64,000 bases of DNA from Sclerurus mexicanus (taxonomy: Eukaryota; Chordata; Aves; Passeriformes; Furnariidae): contig VWZF01006912.1 in assembly GCA_013396755.1 (NCBI GenBank), forward strand, positions 816,386-880,385, read 5' to 3'. Each line of letters begins with the position of its first letter. The first letter of the stretch is position 1. Under the pieces are notes generated by a model, which worked only from the letters and a program-made list of their open reading frames with translations, ran no database searches and was not told the DNA's origin. A program made the position numbers and the translations under genes. Shown here piece by piece: positions 1 to 14,000 of the stretch.

Positions 1-2662
1 GTAAATCCGCAGTTACTCTGTGACACTAGAAATTGTACTGTAAAGGACTATGAATGACTTTCTCTGCTTTGTAAACTATTCAGCTCAGTAGCCCAAGGGA
101 AGGGATGAAAACAGATCTAGCCATTTCAGTTTGCTCTTGGCCCAGTTCTGCACTGGACCTTGCCATGTCGATCTCTCCTTTCAGTATTTTAAAAGGGCTT
201 GCTTTCTACTCTCTGGAATATGGTATAGCATCACATCCATGAGCAATGTCTTCCTGAATCTATAGTATCCATGAGGACACTATGTAAAGATATCACTATA
301 TGGAGTGTTTATGTCTACTTGTATTACTTGTGGGTACCTTTAAAAGATTACCTGGAAGCTGTTTGTCTTCCAAAATGTGTATACATGTCTATTTGTGGCT
401 GACAACTCAGTCTCGAGCCTGCAGAGTTTGCTGATGAGGGTGTGTACATATGTTTTACTACAAAGCTCTCTGCAAGACATTAATTCTTTGCTATGTGATA
501 TGTCTCACCTCTTCCTACTGTTTTGTGATTAGGGAGAGCCAGAAAAATTCACCTGCAGCACAAAGAAAAGCCATTTGAATGCCAGTTCTAATGTTCATGA
601 GCTGCTTCTGTTACCAAGGAATGCAATTTCATCTCCTATCTAAACTTTCTGTACTTTGCCATTATCATTTGCCAAAAATGACCTCTGTGTTTTAGGAGTG
701 GTCAAAGCTCTTGACTGTTTGAGGAAACCTTCGAGTGCAACAGGTATTAAAGAAAGAAACTTTCTAGACAGGCAAAGCGTCCAAAGTTTGAATCCAGATC
801 TAAACTTCAGGGGTAGCTAGATCAAGGTTACTGGTTTGACCCAAAATATTCAAGGGCCAGCTGCAAAACCGAGATCTAAGTAGTTTAGTAAGATTTAGGA
901 GCAGGGGATGTTTCAGTGTTGGGTTATGGCTCAGATGTGTCTCTAGTTGGGAAGTATTTATTGACCCTGATTTGTACCTTGAAGACATTGTGCAATATCC
1001 ATCCTTTTTAGAACAGCCCATTATGAATGTCAAGCTTCCCATTTCCTCCACTGTGCACACAAAACCTGGATTGTTGCAGCACTGTGACCCTTGGTTGTCA
1101 CTTCTGGAGGTGTCACTTGGGAAATTCTTGGTCTTCTCTTGTGCTGCCTGGAGATATCCCAGGAGTGTATTGTATTGAGGAAAACAGCACTTTCCAAAGC
1201 CATCAAAGCCAGGATACATCTCACCTAACTTCACATGTTGACAATGTAGATATTTATATCTCAACTGCCTTTATGGCCATAAGAGAGGGAACAGACACTT
1301 CTGATACATTTTACAGTTGTGCATTATGAGTAAATGAATCGCACTTTTTAAAATCCAGATTTCTGTCCATTGGTGATCAAGGAAGGTCAGCACAGTTAGT
1401 TCAAACACAGGCACGGGCAAAGCAGACTCATCCAGAGCTGGCGAGATTAACCCCACTTAAAATGACCAAATATTAAGTGAAAGAGCAAAGATAAAAACAA
1501 CAGAAACTTGCCTTCCAAGCTTCTATTTTAGGGATAAATCCCAGGAGTAACTCAGTTTAAATTTTACGTTTTGTTTATGAGGCTTCTATGCAGAACAGAC
1601 TGTTTAAAAATTGCCCCTGGAATTCGCCTAGCAGAGAACAGTGAGCCAAGAAATCTGATGTCAGTGTTGAAGGTGGGCTCACGTAACTGGAGTTTGATGA
1701 GGTGTCAAACCAGCTCCTCTCAATCCCACGCACGTGCAGGAGCACCTGTATGACAGACACCAGATACATAGGTCACACACTGGGACTAGAACCCTTTTGT
1801 TTCTGTACCAGTGCAGGAGTGGAGCAGAAAACAAACCAGATTTTCCCTGGTTGCCATTTTACTTTTTGCCAACCATTTTCCACATCCATCAAGAAAAGTC
1901 AGTGCAGTTGCTATTTCTGCAGATACATCAGTCTCTGTGGAAAAAGGAAAACCCATTTCAAGCTAAAAATAGGTTATTTTCTTCTATTATCTAGTTCACA
2001 CTGGAATAATTTTTGGGACAGGTAGCTCACATTTTTTAATTTCCTCTCCCTTTTTTTGCTTATTTTTGTTTCAGTCCTTTTAAATAAGTTGTACCTTTTC
2101 CCACAGCACCTTTTCAGCTCAACTGGAGCTGCATAAGCACCTGTGAAGAAAGGACATAGCTCATGCAAAGCATTGACACTCTGATACATGCTGCAGTTTG
2201 GATCTTCATTATACATTTTTCCCAGTTATCATAACTCCCCTGCAATACTGCACATAATCCTTTAATGTCTGACTTTATACATGGTCTAGATAATCTGTCA
2301 AGAACCTGTGTGAATCTTCTGCTTGGTTTGGTTTCATTCCCTTAAAGTATATTGGTTTGAATTCATTGTCGAGATAAGTCTGTTGAAGTCAGCAGATTTA
2401 TTGCCATGATATATCTGACTCTGCATGCTTTCTATCTGGTAAGAAGTGAAATCATGACAAATGAACCTCTTACACTGTTGATATGCTTGTTGAACAATAT
2501 ATCTGTCTATAGTCTACAGCCATCATTGCATGCTGCATTCAGGAGGCTGCAGTGAAGGTGTATTTCTTTACACTTTCCTCTGTGGGCCACTTTAACCTTA
2601 ATCTATTCCTCTGTATTTTTTATTAGAGTTAAGTCTTCAGCTCTATAGTGCAGTACTTGATG
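1..2662. other. Intergenic, nothing recognised
   Basis: Short open frames on both strands (longest 154 codons, at 800-1264 minus) show no recognisable domain, splice structure or family resemblance. Confidence 0.6.
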
Positions 2663-2893
2663 TAGGTTTAGATTCGATGTTTGGAGGAAATTCTTTACTG
2701 TGAGGGGGGTGAGGCCCTGGCACAGGTTGCCCAGAGAAGCTGTGGCTGCTCCATCCCTGGAAGGGTTCAAGGCCAGGTTGGATGGGGCTTTGAGCAACCT
2801 GGTATAGTGGAAGATGTGAATGCCTGTGGCAGGGGGATTGAAACTAGATGATCCTTAAGATTCCTTCCCTCCCAAACCGTTCTATAATTATAT
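2663..2893 (+). mobile_element. CR1 LINE 3' fragment
   Basis: Shows the CR1 3'-terminal signature in order: gtgaggccctggcac, cccagagaagctgtgg, ccatccctggaaggg, ggttggatggggctt, gagcaacctggtatagtgg, and an end resembling cccaaaccgttctataatt. The frame of the first half matches the end of the CR1 reverse-transcriptase ORF. It is 5'-truncated, as is usual for CR1. Confidence 0.93.
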
Positions 2894-5800
2894 GTTTCAT
2901 AAACTTATGGCCTAACAAAGCATTATGCATTTTATGGCCAAGATAGATATGGATTCATGGCACCTTGTGTGCATAATTTAAAGAGATTATCTTCAGGGTT
3001 ATCATTCTCAACCTTCTACTTCAAACAGTTCCTATTTAGAATGTAACCTGCTACATGCAAATATCTATTCAAGTTCCTTGAACAGCCCTAGTTCGGAAAT
3101 TTTCTCCAATGGGGAGGAAAAGAATCAGGGGGGAAGGAAGAAATATGAAGTTATGTAGTTGTGTAATCTGTGTTCTTTTTTTCCCCAAAAGCTTTCACTG
3201 CTCCACTCTTAATTAAGTCACACTGAGTAGCAATTCTAACATAATTAAGATTTATTTCAATGGAGTTATTCCATATTTCACTATGACAAGAGCTTGGCTT
3301 ATTGTCTTTATGCAAGTACCATGCTAAGTCTCTGATTAATTTTTCAGTAATTATAAACTTTAATAAGTTATTTTTCACTGCAACACTAGGTTTTTGAGTA
3401 CCTCAAGCTCTCATTTGATGCCCTAGGAAACACTGTGAGGAAGCAAAGTTAGGCAGTCAGTGAGCAAGAGACATGTTGTAGTGTTGGGGAAAAGGGATTC
3501 TTCACAAAGAGGCAGCGTATTCTCCAACAAGGCTTTAAATAAAAAATGATGCTCTGGATATCTCAGAAGATTAAAGTGGGGTGGAAACCAAGTGAAACAT
3601 TGTTTGGAGGGTAGTGTAATCAAATTACAGACAGTCAAAACTTTGATTTTTCTTCGATAACTTCTTACACAGGAAAGAAAGCATCTGAACAGGGAAGGAA
3701 ACTGAATATGGAACACAGCTCATCCATCACCTAAAATGGTTCTTTTCACCAGTCTTGCATAAACAATGTCACAGACCAAGTGAGTGCAGGTTGTCCCACC
3801 TCAACATGGGCCTCTCCGTGTCCTGTTTTCCACATACAGCAAGGAAGGGATTCCATCGTGGGTTTCACGTGCCCTTGGGGAGGAGATTCAGAGCTGCCTC
3901 CTTACCTGACAGAACTGTGCGTGAACAAGAGCTGGAATATTGAACCCCACACTGCAAGAACACGTATTGCATTACCCCCTTGTTCTCTCTCTGCCTTCCT
4001 ATGAGCAGCAACACCATGAAGCCCTGGGACCAAGCTCACTGAGTGCCAGCATTCATAGTTTCCCTGGGAGTAATCTGCAATTTGTGGTCACAGAAGCTCA
4101 CAGGCTAACACAAGCTGGTAGATCTCTGAAGAAGACTTTAGGGGTTTTTTTAGAGGTGTTCTTTGAGAGACACCCACTTTTCCTCCCCTGCCCAACGCTG
4201 GAGAGGTGCAACTTCTGACATGGAAGTCAGGTAGAAGAAAGTTTTCTGGAAGCTTTTCTTTCTAATCCTCCAGGTTTTTCCTATACTCTATTTTTTTTTC
4301 TTAATCATTTCCCCATTTGTTTGTACGTCCTTCACGCCTTAAAAGTAGAGGATCACATGTGAACATTGGATGCTCATCCTACCCATAGTGGTGCAAGACA
4401 TCATTGCTTACCCACAAGTTTTAGGTGGGTTACTGATTTTCAGACCAAACAAAGGGATCTGTCTTTCTTGCCCAGACACGCAATCAAAACTCTGCTGAAA
4501 ACATGCAAATGTGAAGCAGTTCTCAACTTCATCTTTTCTAGCTCTCTTTGTTTCCTCTCTGACACACCGAGGTGTCCACAACACTATTCTCATTTTTTTG
4601 CTGTTTCCTCATTAAAAAAAAATTTCTCTTTCCTGCTCCCTGAGGCTATCTTCCCTTTGCAGCTCCACTTATTTTGTGCTTTATTCTCTCTGTGTGCTCT
4701 CAACCTCTTCAAAATTTCCCTATTTATATTTGAAAATTATGCGAGCAGAACTGTTGAAATAAATGAAATATGCCTGGATGCTTTTAAAGTGCAGCTCGAG
4801 GTACAGAACTAACTAATTTATAATGGTGCCCAAACAGCTAAATACTTTCTTCAGACAGAAAAGTGTCTGTAAGAAAACTCAGAAAATAATTAAGCCTAAA
4901 TTTCCATTTTTTATCTCATAAACTTCTACTTCTTATGATTCTTTTACCATAGACATTTCTTCTTTTTCAGCCACTTTTATCATAGAAATGCCTCACTTTT
5001 CTCTGCTTTTCTGTCTCAGCAACAAAAATAAATGGGCATTTCTTCATACCCTCAGAAATAAATTATTGCCTCTGCTTGGAAAATTTTGTGCCAATTTCCT
5101 GTCCAGAGCACATTTTCCAGCCTGAAATATAGAAACCCCTGGAAACAAGTATTTTAGTGAAAATGCTGATACAGCCCTAACTAAAGAAAAATGATTGGTA
5201 CCTCAACAAGCATCCTGCTTGACTTCTACCCCTCTGCATCAACCTGCTGGATACTCCAGGCAGTATTCCTGACACGGAATAATGGTGCCCTCGTTACTGG
5301 CAACACCACGATGTGGGCAATATCAGCTGCACGGTTCTCCTGAGTGTAGTAAAATCATAAATAGATTAGCACAGCTTTGGCTGGAGAAGGGATATATCCC
5401 AAGCAAAGGCAGTGGGGCACCCTCTACTCTAAAACTGCTTCTCAGTTTCCTATCTGCTTGTTGGATATTGCACTGAGTTCCTCTGTAGAGGACAGAAAGC
5501 ATCACTTTTCTTTCAATAAGCCATTTGAGGCTATGACATGAAGTATTTTAGATTTAGTCATGGACAGAAATTTTTACATGGGAATTTGAATAGAGATGTC
5601 AATTGAATAGAATAAAAATCTTGAATAGAGAAATCTTAGTCCACAACATCTTGCAATTCTGGCATGATACTTCTCTGATCTTATTTTCTTTCATCAATAA
5701 GGACTGAACTTTTTTCACACTTATACTGAAGATAATCCCTGACCTACAAAAACATGTTGTCTGCCAGAAGCAGATGTTCTCTTGGAGGAAATCCTATTGG

Positions 5801-8800
5801 TTTCAACTCCATGTCAAGGGAGCATGTGGCACAGGAGTGGTGCTAGTATGTACCTGTCCAGGCACAGGCTTTCATTCCACACATGCAAACCCAAATGCTA
5901 AATATGTAGGATTTGTGGGATGTGTGATTTTGCCTCTACAGAAAGAGAAGAGGTCATTGTAAAATTCAGTTCTGAATTCACCATGAGGTGGAAAATCAGA
6001 GTGTGATCAAGGTGTCAGCCTAACTGCAGTTATTGTACCTGTGTGAGAACTTCAGAGAGGGCTCATCTACCTGTGAAAGCCTAAACACAGTGACAGTATC
6101 TTGCCCTGAACAAGAACGTGTTCTCTACTCACTACCTCTGAGAGCCACGTGTATGAAAATACACTCCTACTGGAGAGCATCATGAAACCTGACCTAAGTC
6201 CTGGGCATGATAAAGTCAGCCGAAGCACAGAACTGGGGTGCCTGTGCTGAAAACCAGGTGATTCCAGGTTTTGTAATGACACAGGTGCTGGAACTTAATT
6301 TTCAAAACTATTAAATATCTAAAGAAGTCCCTTTCACAGCTCGGCTCCAGAAAACCAGCTCTCTCCCCAGCAATTCCTGGGCACAGTCTGGGCCAGGCAC
6401 CATTCCCACCAGGCAACTTGTTTACAGCTACGCATTTTTTAGACTATAGGAATGTTTATAGTATGGACATTGACAGACCACATCAGCCTCCTTTGGGACT
6501 GCAGAGTAGTCCTGACATTGCCTGATTGACTTGTAAAGCTATAACTTTAAACAGCAATGCAGCCTATATTCATAGTGGTATTTTACTTCTGAAGATCTTC
6601 ATCTGGCAAAGCACTCAAGTAAATGGTTTCGTTTAATCAAATTCTTCAGTCTCATGGACGGGGACATCTTTAAATGTAAGCATGTGTTTAAATACTGAAC
6701 TAAATAAGAGCGCACTTATCTCTGTGCTTCCAGCTAAATAGGAGTTTTGCAGAAAAAGAGGCCTTAAAAGAAAGGGTCTTTTTTCCATAACATACTAAAT
6801 TCTACAATTATAGTAGCAATTTCACAATATATAGAAAAACTGTGCCAAGCACATATATTTTTCAGGGTTTCAATTTCCCTGATGTGAGACATCTCAGGGA
6901 CATTTTGGTGATTTGTTACAGTCATACAACACTAAGGCAAGAACAAAGGCTTGCTGAGCACTTTTCCTGGGAAAAAAAAATAGCAAGATATTTGACTCAG
7001 GATGAGAATACAGTATTTCATGATGTTAAATCTCATTTCTGAAAGGAAAAAATGAAACTTTTCATTTAATGTAATTCATTATTTCTTACAAGTGACACTC
7101 TGGAGAAATGCTGAATATGCCTCTATTATGGATAAGAGAGGAATTGCTTGATGAAGTTCAATTCAGCTTTGCCAATAAAAAAAATAACAAAAAAACCCCA
7201 AAAGTTGGCTTTTTGCCTAGTGTAAAATTTGCTGTGGCATCATCTGTTGCTTTTTAATTAAATTAAATGTGAATGATGGCATAAGTGGGGCAGAAGTGGA
7301 GAATCAAACTGTACATGTCCCGGGGCTGCATCTGGTAAGGAACACTTATGTACCCCAGGAAAAGAAATCAAGTTCCCACTCCTGCAAAAACAGATGCAAC
7401 TGTCAAGCCATAAACATTGTGAATAATCCCATTGGTTTCAGTGGAACCATCAGGATGCATATAAAGACATGTCCATAAGTCTTTGCTAGTCTGAGGGCCA
7501 GGATAAATTGATATTCTAATCTGAAATGGAAATAAAGATTCTTAAGCCAGACATTTCCTCAATGTCCTTAAAAAGGTTCAGTGGAATTGATCTCCGCTTC
7601 TTCCAAGAGCAATACTTTCTAAAAATCTTTGCCTGAAAACATAAGCTCAGTAGCTACACAGGCACTATAAGCATTTAAGAGCTTAATGACAAACAGCGTC
7701 TTTTCATGAAAGAAGTCTTCCCCTGGGATGTCTGTATCCAATACTTAGGGAAGCACCTGATCAGATGGAAAGGGACATGTGAAAATCAGGTATTAAAGGT
7801 CTCCCTCCTAGGCTATAGCCAAAGGAGAGAAACATGTACTGCAATTCATGCAGCTCAGGCAGCTACTTCTGGATGAGGGCCCTTGCACAGGTCTGGCAGC
7901 AGCAACCAGGGCTGGTGACTAGACTGGGATAACCAGTTCATACACTTCGGGCCACGTGGATAAAGTAGGTCAGACTAATCCCTCTGAGGCATCTCTGCTC
8001 ATTGTAACTGCAGCGAAAATATTGAGAAACAATTTTGGGGTGATGGGCAGTAACCAGTTTGACTGTTCGCTTTGTTTGTTGGGGGGTTAAGGTGGGTCAT
8101 TAGGGCTCCAGGAGGGCAGCTGAGTGACTGGAGCAGTGCAAACAGCAGCTGTGAGCAGCCAAGAGTCACTACAAAAAGGACTGAATTAAGCAATTTCTGT
8201 AGGGGAGATGCAGGCAATATTTTTCCAACTGTTATTTATTTCCATTTGCACCTTATTTTAATGTAATGCTCATTCATTTTTTAGATTTTTTTTTAAGCCA
8301 CTAATGGTCAGCTTTTCTACCTCCCTTTAAGTTGCAGAATTTGCTTAACCTTCTTTTTTTATATGAATTTAGATTAGATGTTTAATTATTGGGATTTCTC
8401 AGGTATAGGCAACTTTACTATGCTACAAATAAACACCGTAAGTCAGTATTGATTTTCCTCCCTTGTAAAGCTCCCTTGTTGCTGAAAACTGTTAATATTT
8501 TTCAAGATTCTACCATGACCATATTTGCATAACAGCTTTTTACTGAGCTTGAAATTCTATACCAAATACTTATGTCTTTTAAAGACTGAAATCTTCAATA
8601 AAATACCTTACTCATAAATATTAGAATTTTCCCTTTCTTCAGTAGAAAGACATTCAGTATTAATCCATATCACAGGACCATTTTATTCAGGTGTCTGTTC
8701 CCTTACACTTAGTTTTAGAGGACATAGACAGGTTTCTTAAAGAGAAAATGTGAAGCTAAGACCTTGGGCAGCAGCAGGAACTGGCACCTCCGTACTCACA

Positions 8801-9534
8801 GAAGGAGCAGGGCATTTCAGGACTTGGGAAGAGAGGGTCAGTCCAGGAATTAGCAACCCTGAGCTGGCATGTGGCCCCTCACAGACCATCTGCAGATGGA
8901 CAATTTACAGGTGCCCTGAAGCTAGGCTAAATGCAACCAAATGTTTCAAATTTCCAGACAAAGCTGACTCCATAATGGTCTCCCCAGAACATAATCCAGA
9001 CCCATTCTTTGCCAAGCACTCATGCCAATGGATCCTTTCTCATCAAGTTTTCTCTTGCTTTCTCATTCAGGCTTCTCTCTCCTCACAACCCTGGTAAGCT
9101 CTCATCTCCTCTTCCCACAGTGGTAGGGTTGGGATTTCAAGCCCTTCCAACGCAAAGGTGTGGGGCATTGTTTTCCCAGGTTTCCTTGACCATCTTTGGG
9201 AATGACAAGGGGACCTGCCCACATTGCACCCAGCACTGCCCCATGGCTGGGAGATCTGCCCCTGACTCTGGGCAAACACTTCTCTTGCTCTTGATAGTGC
9301 AGGTACCAGCCCGAGCATCTCTCAGACCCTTGAGCAAATAGAAAGCTTAGAAGGGCACATTAAATCATGTATTTCACATTTTATCTCTCCAGTGCAAATG
9401 GGAAACTTTGAGTTTTGCCTTCAAGTCTCTGTCTGCATCCTGAAGTCCTGGTCCATAGTACCCTGTCTAGAGGGAAAGTACTGGACTAACGTTCTGCCTT
9501 TATCCATATACCTGGTTTTCTTCCAAATGAAAAC
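2894..9534. other. Intergenic, nothing recognised
   Basis: A/T-rich sequence with scattered open frames of up to 148 codons (4366-4812 plus) that read as low-complexity translation without a family match. No repeat body recognised. Confidence 0.6.
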
Positions 9535-9765
9535 AGACAGAAAACAGAGACCAGGAAGTTCCACCTGAATGTGAGGAAGAACTTATTTGCTGTGAGGGTG
9601 ACTGAGCACTGGAACAGACTTCCCAAAAGTTTTGGAATCTTTTCCTCTTGAGATATTCTAAAGCTCTCCAGATATGATCCTGAGGAACATGCTGTAATGG
9701 ACTGATTGAGGGAGGTTGGACCACATGTCCTCGAGTGGTCCTTTCCAGCTTGAAACATTCTGTGC
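9535..9765 (+). mobile_element. Diverged CR1 LINE 3' fragment
   Basis: Contains the CR1-type segments ccacctgaatgtgaggaaga, gctgtgagggtgactgagca and ctggaacagac, and a tail resembling ggtcctttccagcttgaaac. The middle departs from the other copies, suggesting an older subfamily. Confidence 0.75.
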
Positions 9766-10784
9766 AGGATCCAAAGACAGACCTTGCCAGTCATATTGGA
9801 GAGAACACCTGACCCAGGATGTAGGCCTTTCCATCTTTGTCAGGTTCTTTTCCCCTTACTTACAATTATTTTCCATTTCTAAATCGATTACCATTTCCCC
9901 AGGTGAGTTTTTTCAGCTTTAGTGGCCACAAAAGACATTAAAAAAAAGACATTGCTAGAAAACTGCTTCTCCTAGTTTTATTGGGAAAACGCCCCTTGGT
10001 GAAAGGGGTGGGTTGTCATCTCACATGGTGAAGTGGTACCTCTATTGTGTCTTAGAGCTGCTAAACTTCTCCATTGCCAAACATGGGTAATATCAAGGGC
10101 AAAAAACACACGCTAGTAGAATAATACTGAGGATGTTCAACTGAATTGCAAGAAGTCATGAAATTACTTCAGCTGAAATATTGCCTGTCATCAAAATTGC
10201 ATGGTTGATGTTGCAAATCATTAGCCATATGACAGCAATTTACCAAGTTTCTGTCTAGAAATTCAGGACTACCAGATACTGCAATCTACACAATAGACAC
10301 TCAGCTGTAGCAATGTACCTGTGCTGGTATTATGTGAAATGTACTCCTGTCAATCCATTGCACAGACTTTTATGGAAATCAAGCTAATTACAGAGTGGTT
10401 CCTGCACGTGCAGCCACACATCTCAGCTGATGTGAGTCAGGCTGAATCATATAAGATGCACATGAAGCAGTGTTCCTTAATTGCATCTATGTCTCATTTA
10501 AGGCTTTTGTATCAGAACCGTTTAACCAACTAATTTGCTGACATCACCATAAGACTTTCTTTTTCTTCCATCTTCTCTTTTTGTTTCATTTAACTGATTT
10601 TATAAAAAGCAAATAATCCTCTCCATTCTTCTTCTGACAGATTTATCTGAATGGGGAAAAAGAATTTTCCTTGATTATCTCATAGCTATTTATCTTACGT
10701 GGGAGACGGCGTTCACCAGCCAAGGTGACTGGAGAGCCACCGATGCCTCAGAGGCTCTGGTTTTGCAAGAACCAGAAGTCAACA

Positions 10785-11046
10785 CTACATAATGCCTTTA
10801 AACTGAAAGAAGGTAGTTTTGGATTAGGTATTAGGAAGAAATTCTTGACTGTGAGGGTGATGAATCACTGGAACAGGTTGTGCAGAGAAGCTGTGGTTGC
10901 TCCATCCCTGGAAGTGTTCAAAGCCAGGTTGGATGGGGCTTTGAGCAACCTGGTCTAGTAGAAGGTGTTCCCTGCCCATTGCAGGAGGGTTGGAACAAGA
11001 TGGTTTTCAAGGTTCCTCCCACCCAAATCATTCTGTGATTCTATGA
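10785..11046 (+). mobile_element. CR1 LINE 3' fragment
   Basis: Runs from aggaagaaattcttgactgt through tgcagagaagctgtggttgc, catccctggaagtgttcaaa, ttggatggggctttgagcaa and ggtctagtagaaggt to a tail ending attctgtgattctatgac. The open frame at 10725-10958 is the CR1 polymerase C-terminus (NHWNRLCREA...SLEVFKARLDGAL). Confidence 0.94.
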
Positions 11047-14000
11047 CTGTTTCTCCTGGCCTGAGCTGGATGATGCCATTTCTACTTGTGTTGATTCTGT
11101 ACTAGTTTCACTTTCGTGAGGGAGGATGCAGGTTTGACCCAAAGTTACAGAGGTACCCTAGAGAAATGAAAGTGCTTTTTTCACCGTATTCGAAGGAACG
11201 GTTCAGAAACTTTATAGACTGTCATAATAAAAAAAAGGCAGCCTGGAACGGTGGCATGAAATTCTGCTCTTTATTGCCAAGGACATAGAAAATTTTCACA
11301 GAGTTTTCTGTGCATATTGAAACTAAAACAATCAGAGCCTCCTTTCAACCAGGAAGACCCTAAACTTGCTGAGCTCCTAGAAACAGGGTAGTTTATGTCT
11401 GGCTATAAAAGAGCTATCCCAAAGGCTTAGTCTATATCCAGCCGTGAGAAAGCTATCCCAAAGGCTTGGGAGTGCATCAAGTTTGGTAGTAGCCATAACA
11501 TGATGAGGACTTCTGCAAATATATTTGCTATTAAAATTAGAGAAAAGTTCAATATGAGTTTTGAAAAAATTTCATTTCCAGGAGCTCTCTGGCCTTGGGA
11601 AACTTCTCTCCCTCCTAACCCAGGTTTGATCTGGGAAATTTTAACAGCAAAGGAAAATTAATGACAACAAATACATCTTTCAGAGGTAGATGAGACCTGC
11701 TGGCTGCAGCATCTCTTGTTTGTAACTGGCCACTATACAGAAGCAGCAATTACTGTTCCAGCAGATAAAGTCACTTAGTTGAAGATACTGGGGTTTTTCT
11801 ATTTTAGCTTATGTTGGTAGTTATGCTGCCCTCCAGTGATAAACACAGTTGTTCCAATCTGTATTCTACACTTTTGTAGCAGTTTATTTCTGGTGTTTGC
11901 TCAATTCACACTGAAAACTGCAGTTCTCATTCCAGAATTTTGGCCAGTTCTTGTCAAAAAATAATAATAATAACAATATAGTTCCAGTTAATTTTATATT
12001 TTTTTTTAAAAACCTGAAAGTAAATGCAGATCAATTTAATGTGACAAATAAAAAGTAGTGTTGATTTAAATATAAAAAAAAAAACATAAATACATGATTT
12101 TGGACCAACTAAAATTTAACTGTCACCAGTTAATAAGTTTCAATTATGGTGTTTAGATGCAGATTGACATTTGAGTTTTAGTTCTGCCAAAACAATGCCC
12201 ATTTTTTGTTATGCCCATCATTTTTGTTATTATGCAAATAGCTCCCTTATACTCCCAATATTGGATCCATATGGATTTTCGTGGTGTGTTGATTGATGGA
12301 CCTGTTTTAAGTCTCTGGTCCTCTCCCATGCACCCTAGAAATCCGTGTATAGTGTGAAGGGCAGGCAGTACCTTCCTGGCAGCACACAGAGAAATGATGC
12401 AGTGGTTGCCAGCATTGGAGCTCATGGGATTGTGCAACAACATGTATGTGGTCCTCAGCTCAAAGGTTTGGCATAGTTTCTTACAGCAAATGGAGTGCTT
12501 CAGAAATATTCTTGATGCTGCTGTTATAAGAACCCATCACCTGCCAAGAACTGACCTGTATTTTGGTTCATTTTGGGTGCCTGTAGAAGCATCAGATATT
12601 GGAAAAGTTGGAGCATATTTTACTCCACTATTTTTTTCATGACCACTTTTGGATTTCTAGCTGCAATTTATATTTCACTTGTGGATGCTGAAGTTGTGTT
12701 GGTGGATTTTTCTGTATTTGTCCTTTAAAGGAATACAAGTACTTGGCGCTTTTTCTTTTCTAACATGCATCTCGGAGACATGACCTCAGCTCATACAGAC
12801 ATATCTGAGTTCTGGAGTATGGAATACAAACAAGATGTCTCTAAGAAGCTGAGTAAGTGCCTGAGCAACTGGCTTGTGCAGAAATCCCTGTTGCCCTTGT
12901 TATCAGTAATAACTTTGCTATTACTGTTGAAAATGAATCTGTGGCTCCCATACCCATTACAGCCCCCTGGGTTTGGACAGTGATCAGCAGGGCAGGACAG
13001 GTCAGAACAGTATTTCTGTGGTCTGAATCTGAAGGAAGTGGCACAAAAATCATCCCTTGACCACTGACAGTTTAAAGACCATTCACTTCTTCAATGAGAA
13101 GCAGCCATGACAATTGTTAGGTGTAAAGTTAGTCCAGGCTAAGAAATATTTCAACTACAACTCAATGATCAGAGACCCACTGTAAGATGGTGTGTTCATA
13201 AAATTCCCCTATACAGAAAGAAAGGATTTCTTGCTTTTTATTTGTCTGGGGTAGTAAATTTACCAATCCTTTTGGTCTAGCCTTCACTGAAATAGTGTTG
13301 AACAAGAGCTTGAGCAGGTCTGTGGAACATCCAGGCAGAAATCTTGCTGTACAGGGCATACTTACTGAAAGAGTTAATATCCAAAAAGGTTTGCTGAGCA
13401 TCCTCAGGGCTTGCTGGATTTAGGTCTGGATTTGAGTAGACAGTTGAGGAAACAATTTTATGTTAACAGATGATGTGCCTGAAGGTAGCACTGAAGAATG
13501 GGCCCAGGGATGGAAAAATACAAGAGCTCATACCACACTGGAAGGTTTTTCATCCTTCACACAATTGGAGATGCCCTCCTAATTTTCTCAATCTGGGACA
13601 GGTTAATTGGAGCCTTCCCGGATGTGAGTCAGTCTCACACATTTTCTGCATCTTTGCTAATTAAGACAATTTTCACCTTTTATAGTTGCTTTAGTATTCA
13701 GAGCAGTTTGCCACAGGCTAATTATAATCATCGAGTGATGGCTTTAAAATTTCATGTTTGTGATGACATTTTATCACATTAAATTGGAATCCCATAATGC
13801 TTCTTGAGCTATGATAGACAAGGAGGTCATTTCTGTTCTGGAAGTCATCCACTGTGTGATATTGTGCTGATATTGGGCATTTTCATTCAGAACTACTGCG
13901 ATCTCTCCTACGCTTTAACTGAGGACATTCAGTCTCCAGCTCATTTCAGAGGAACACAAAATTACCGAGTTAAAGATCCAGGGCACAAGCCCTTTACTTT

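Noticed and set aside
10725..10958. 77-codon plus-strand open frame as a host gene
   Set aside because: Its translation is the C-terminal end of the CR1 polymerase, so it is part of a truncated retroposon.
12394..13060. Clustered plus-strand frames as a possible retropseudogene
   Set aside because: No family could be recognised, and no poly-A tail or target-site duplication was seen around them.
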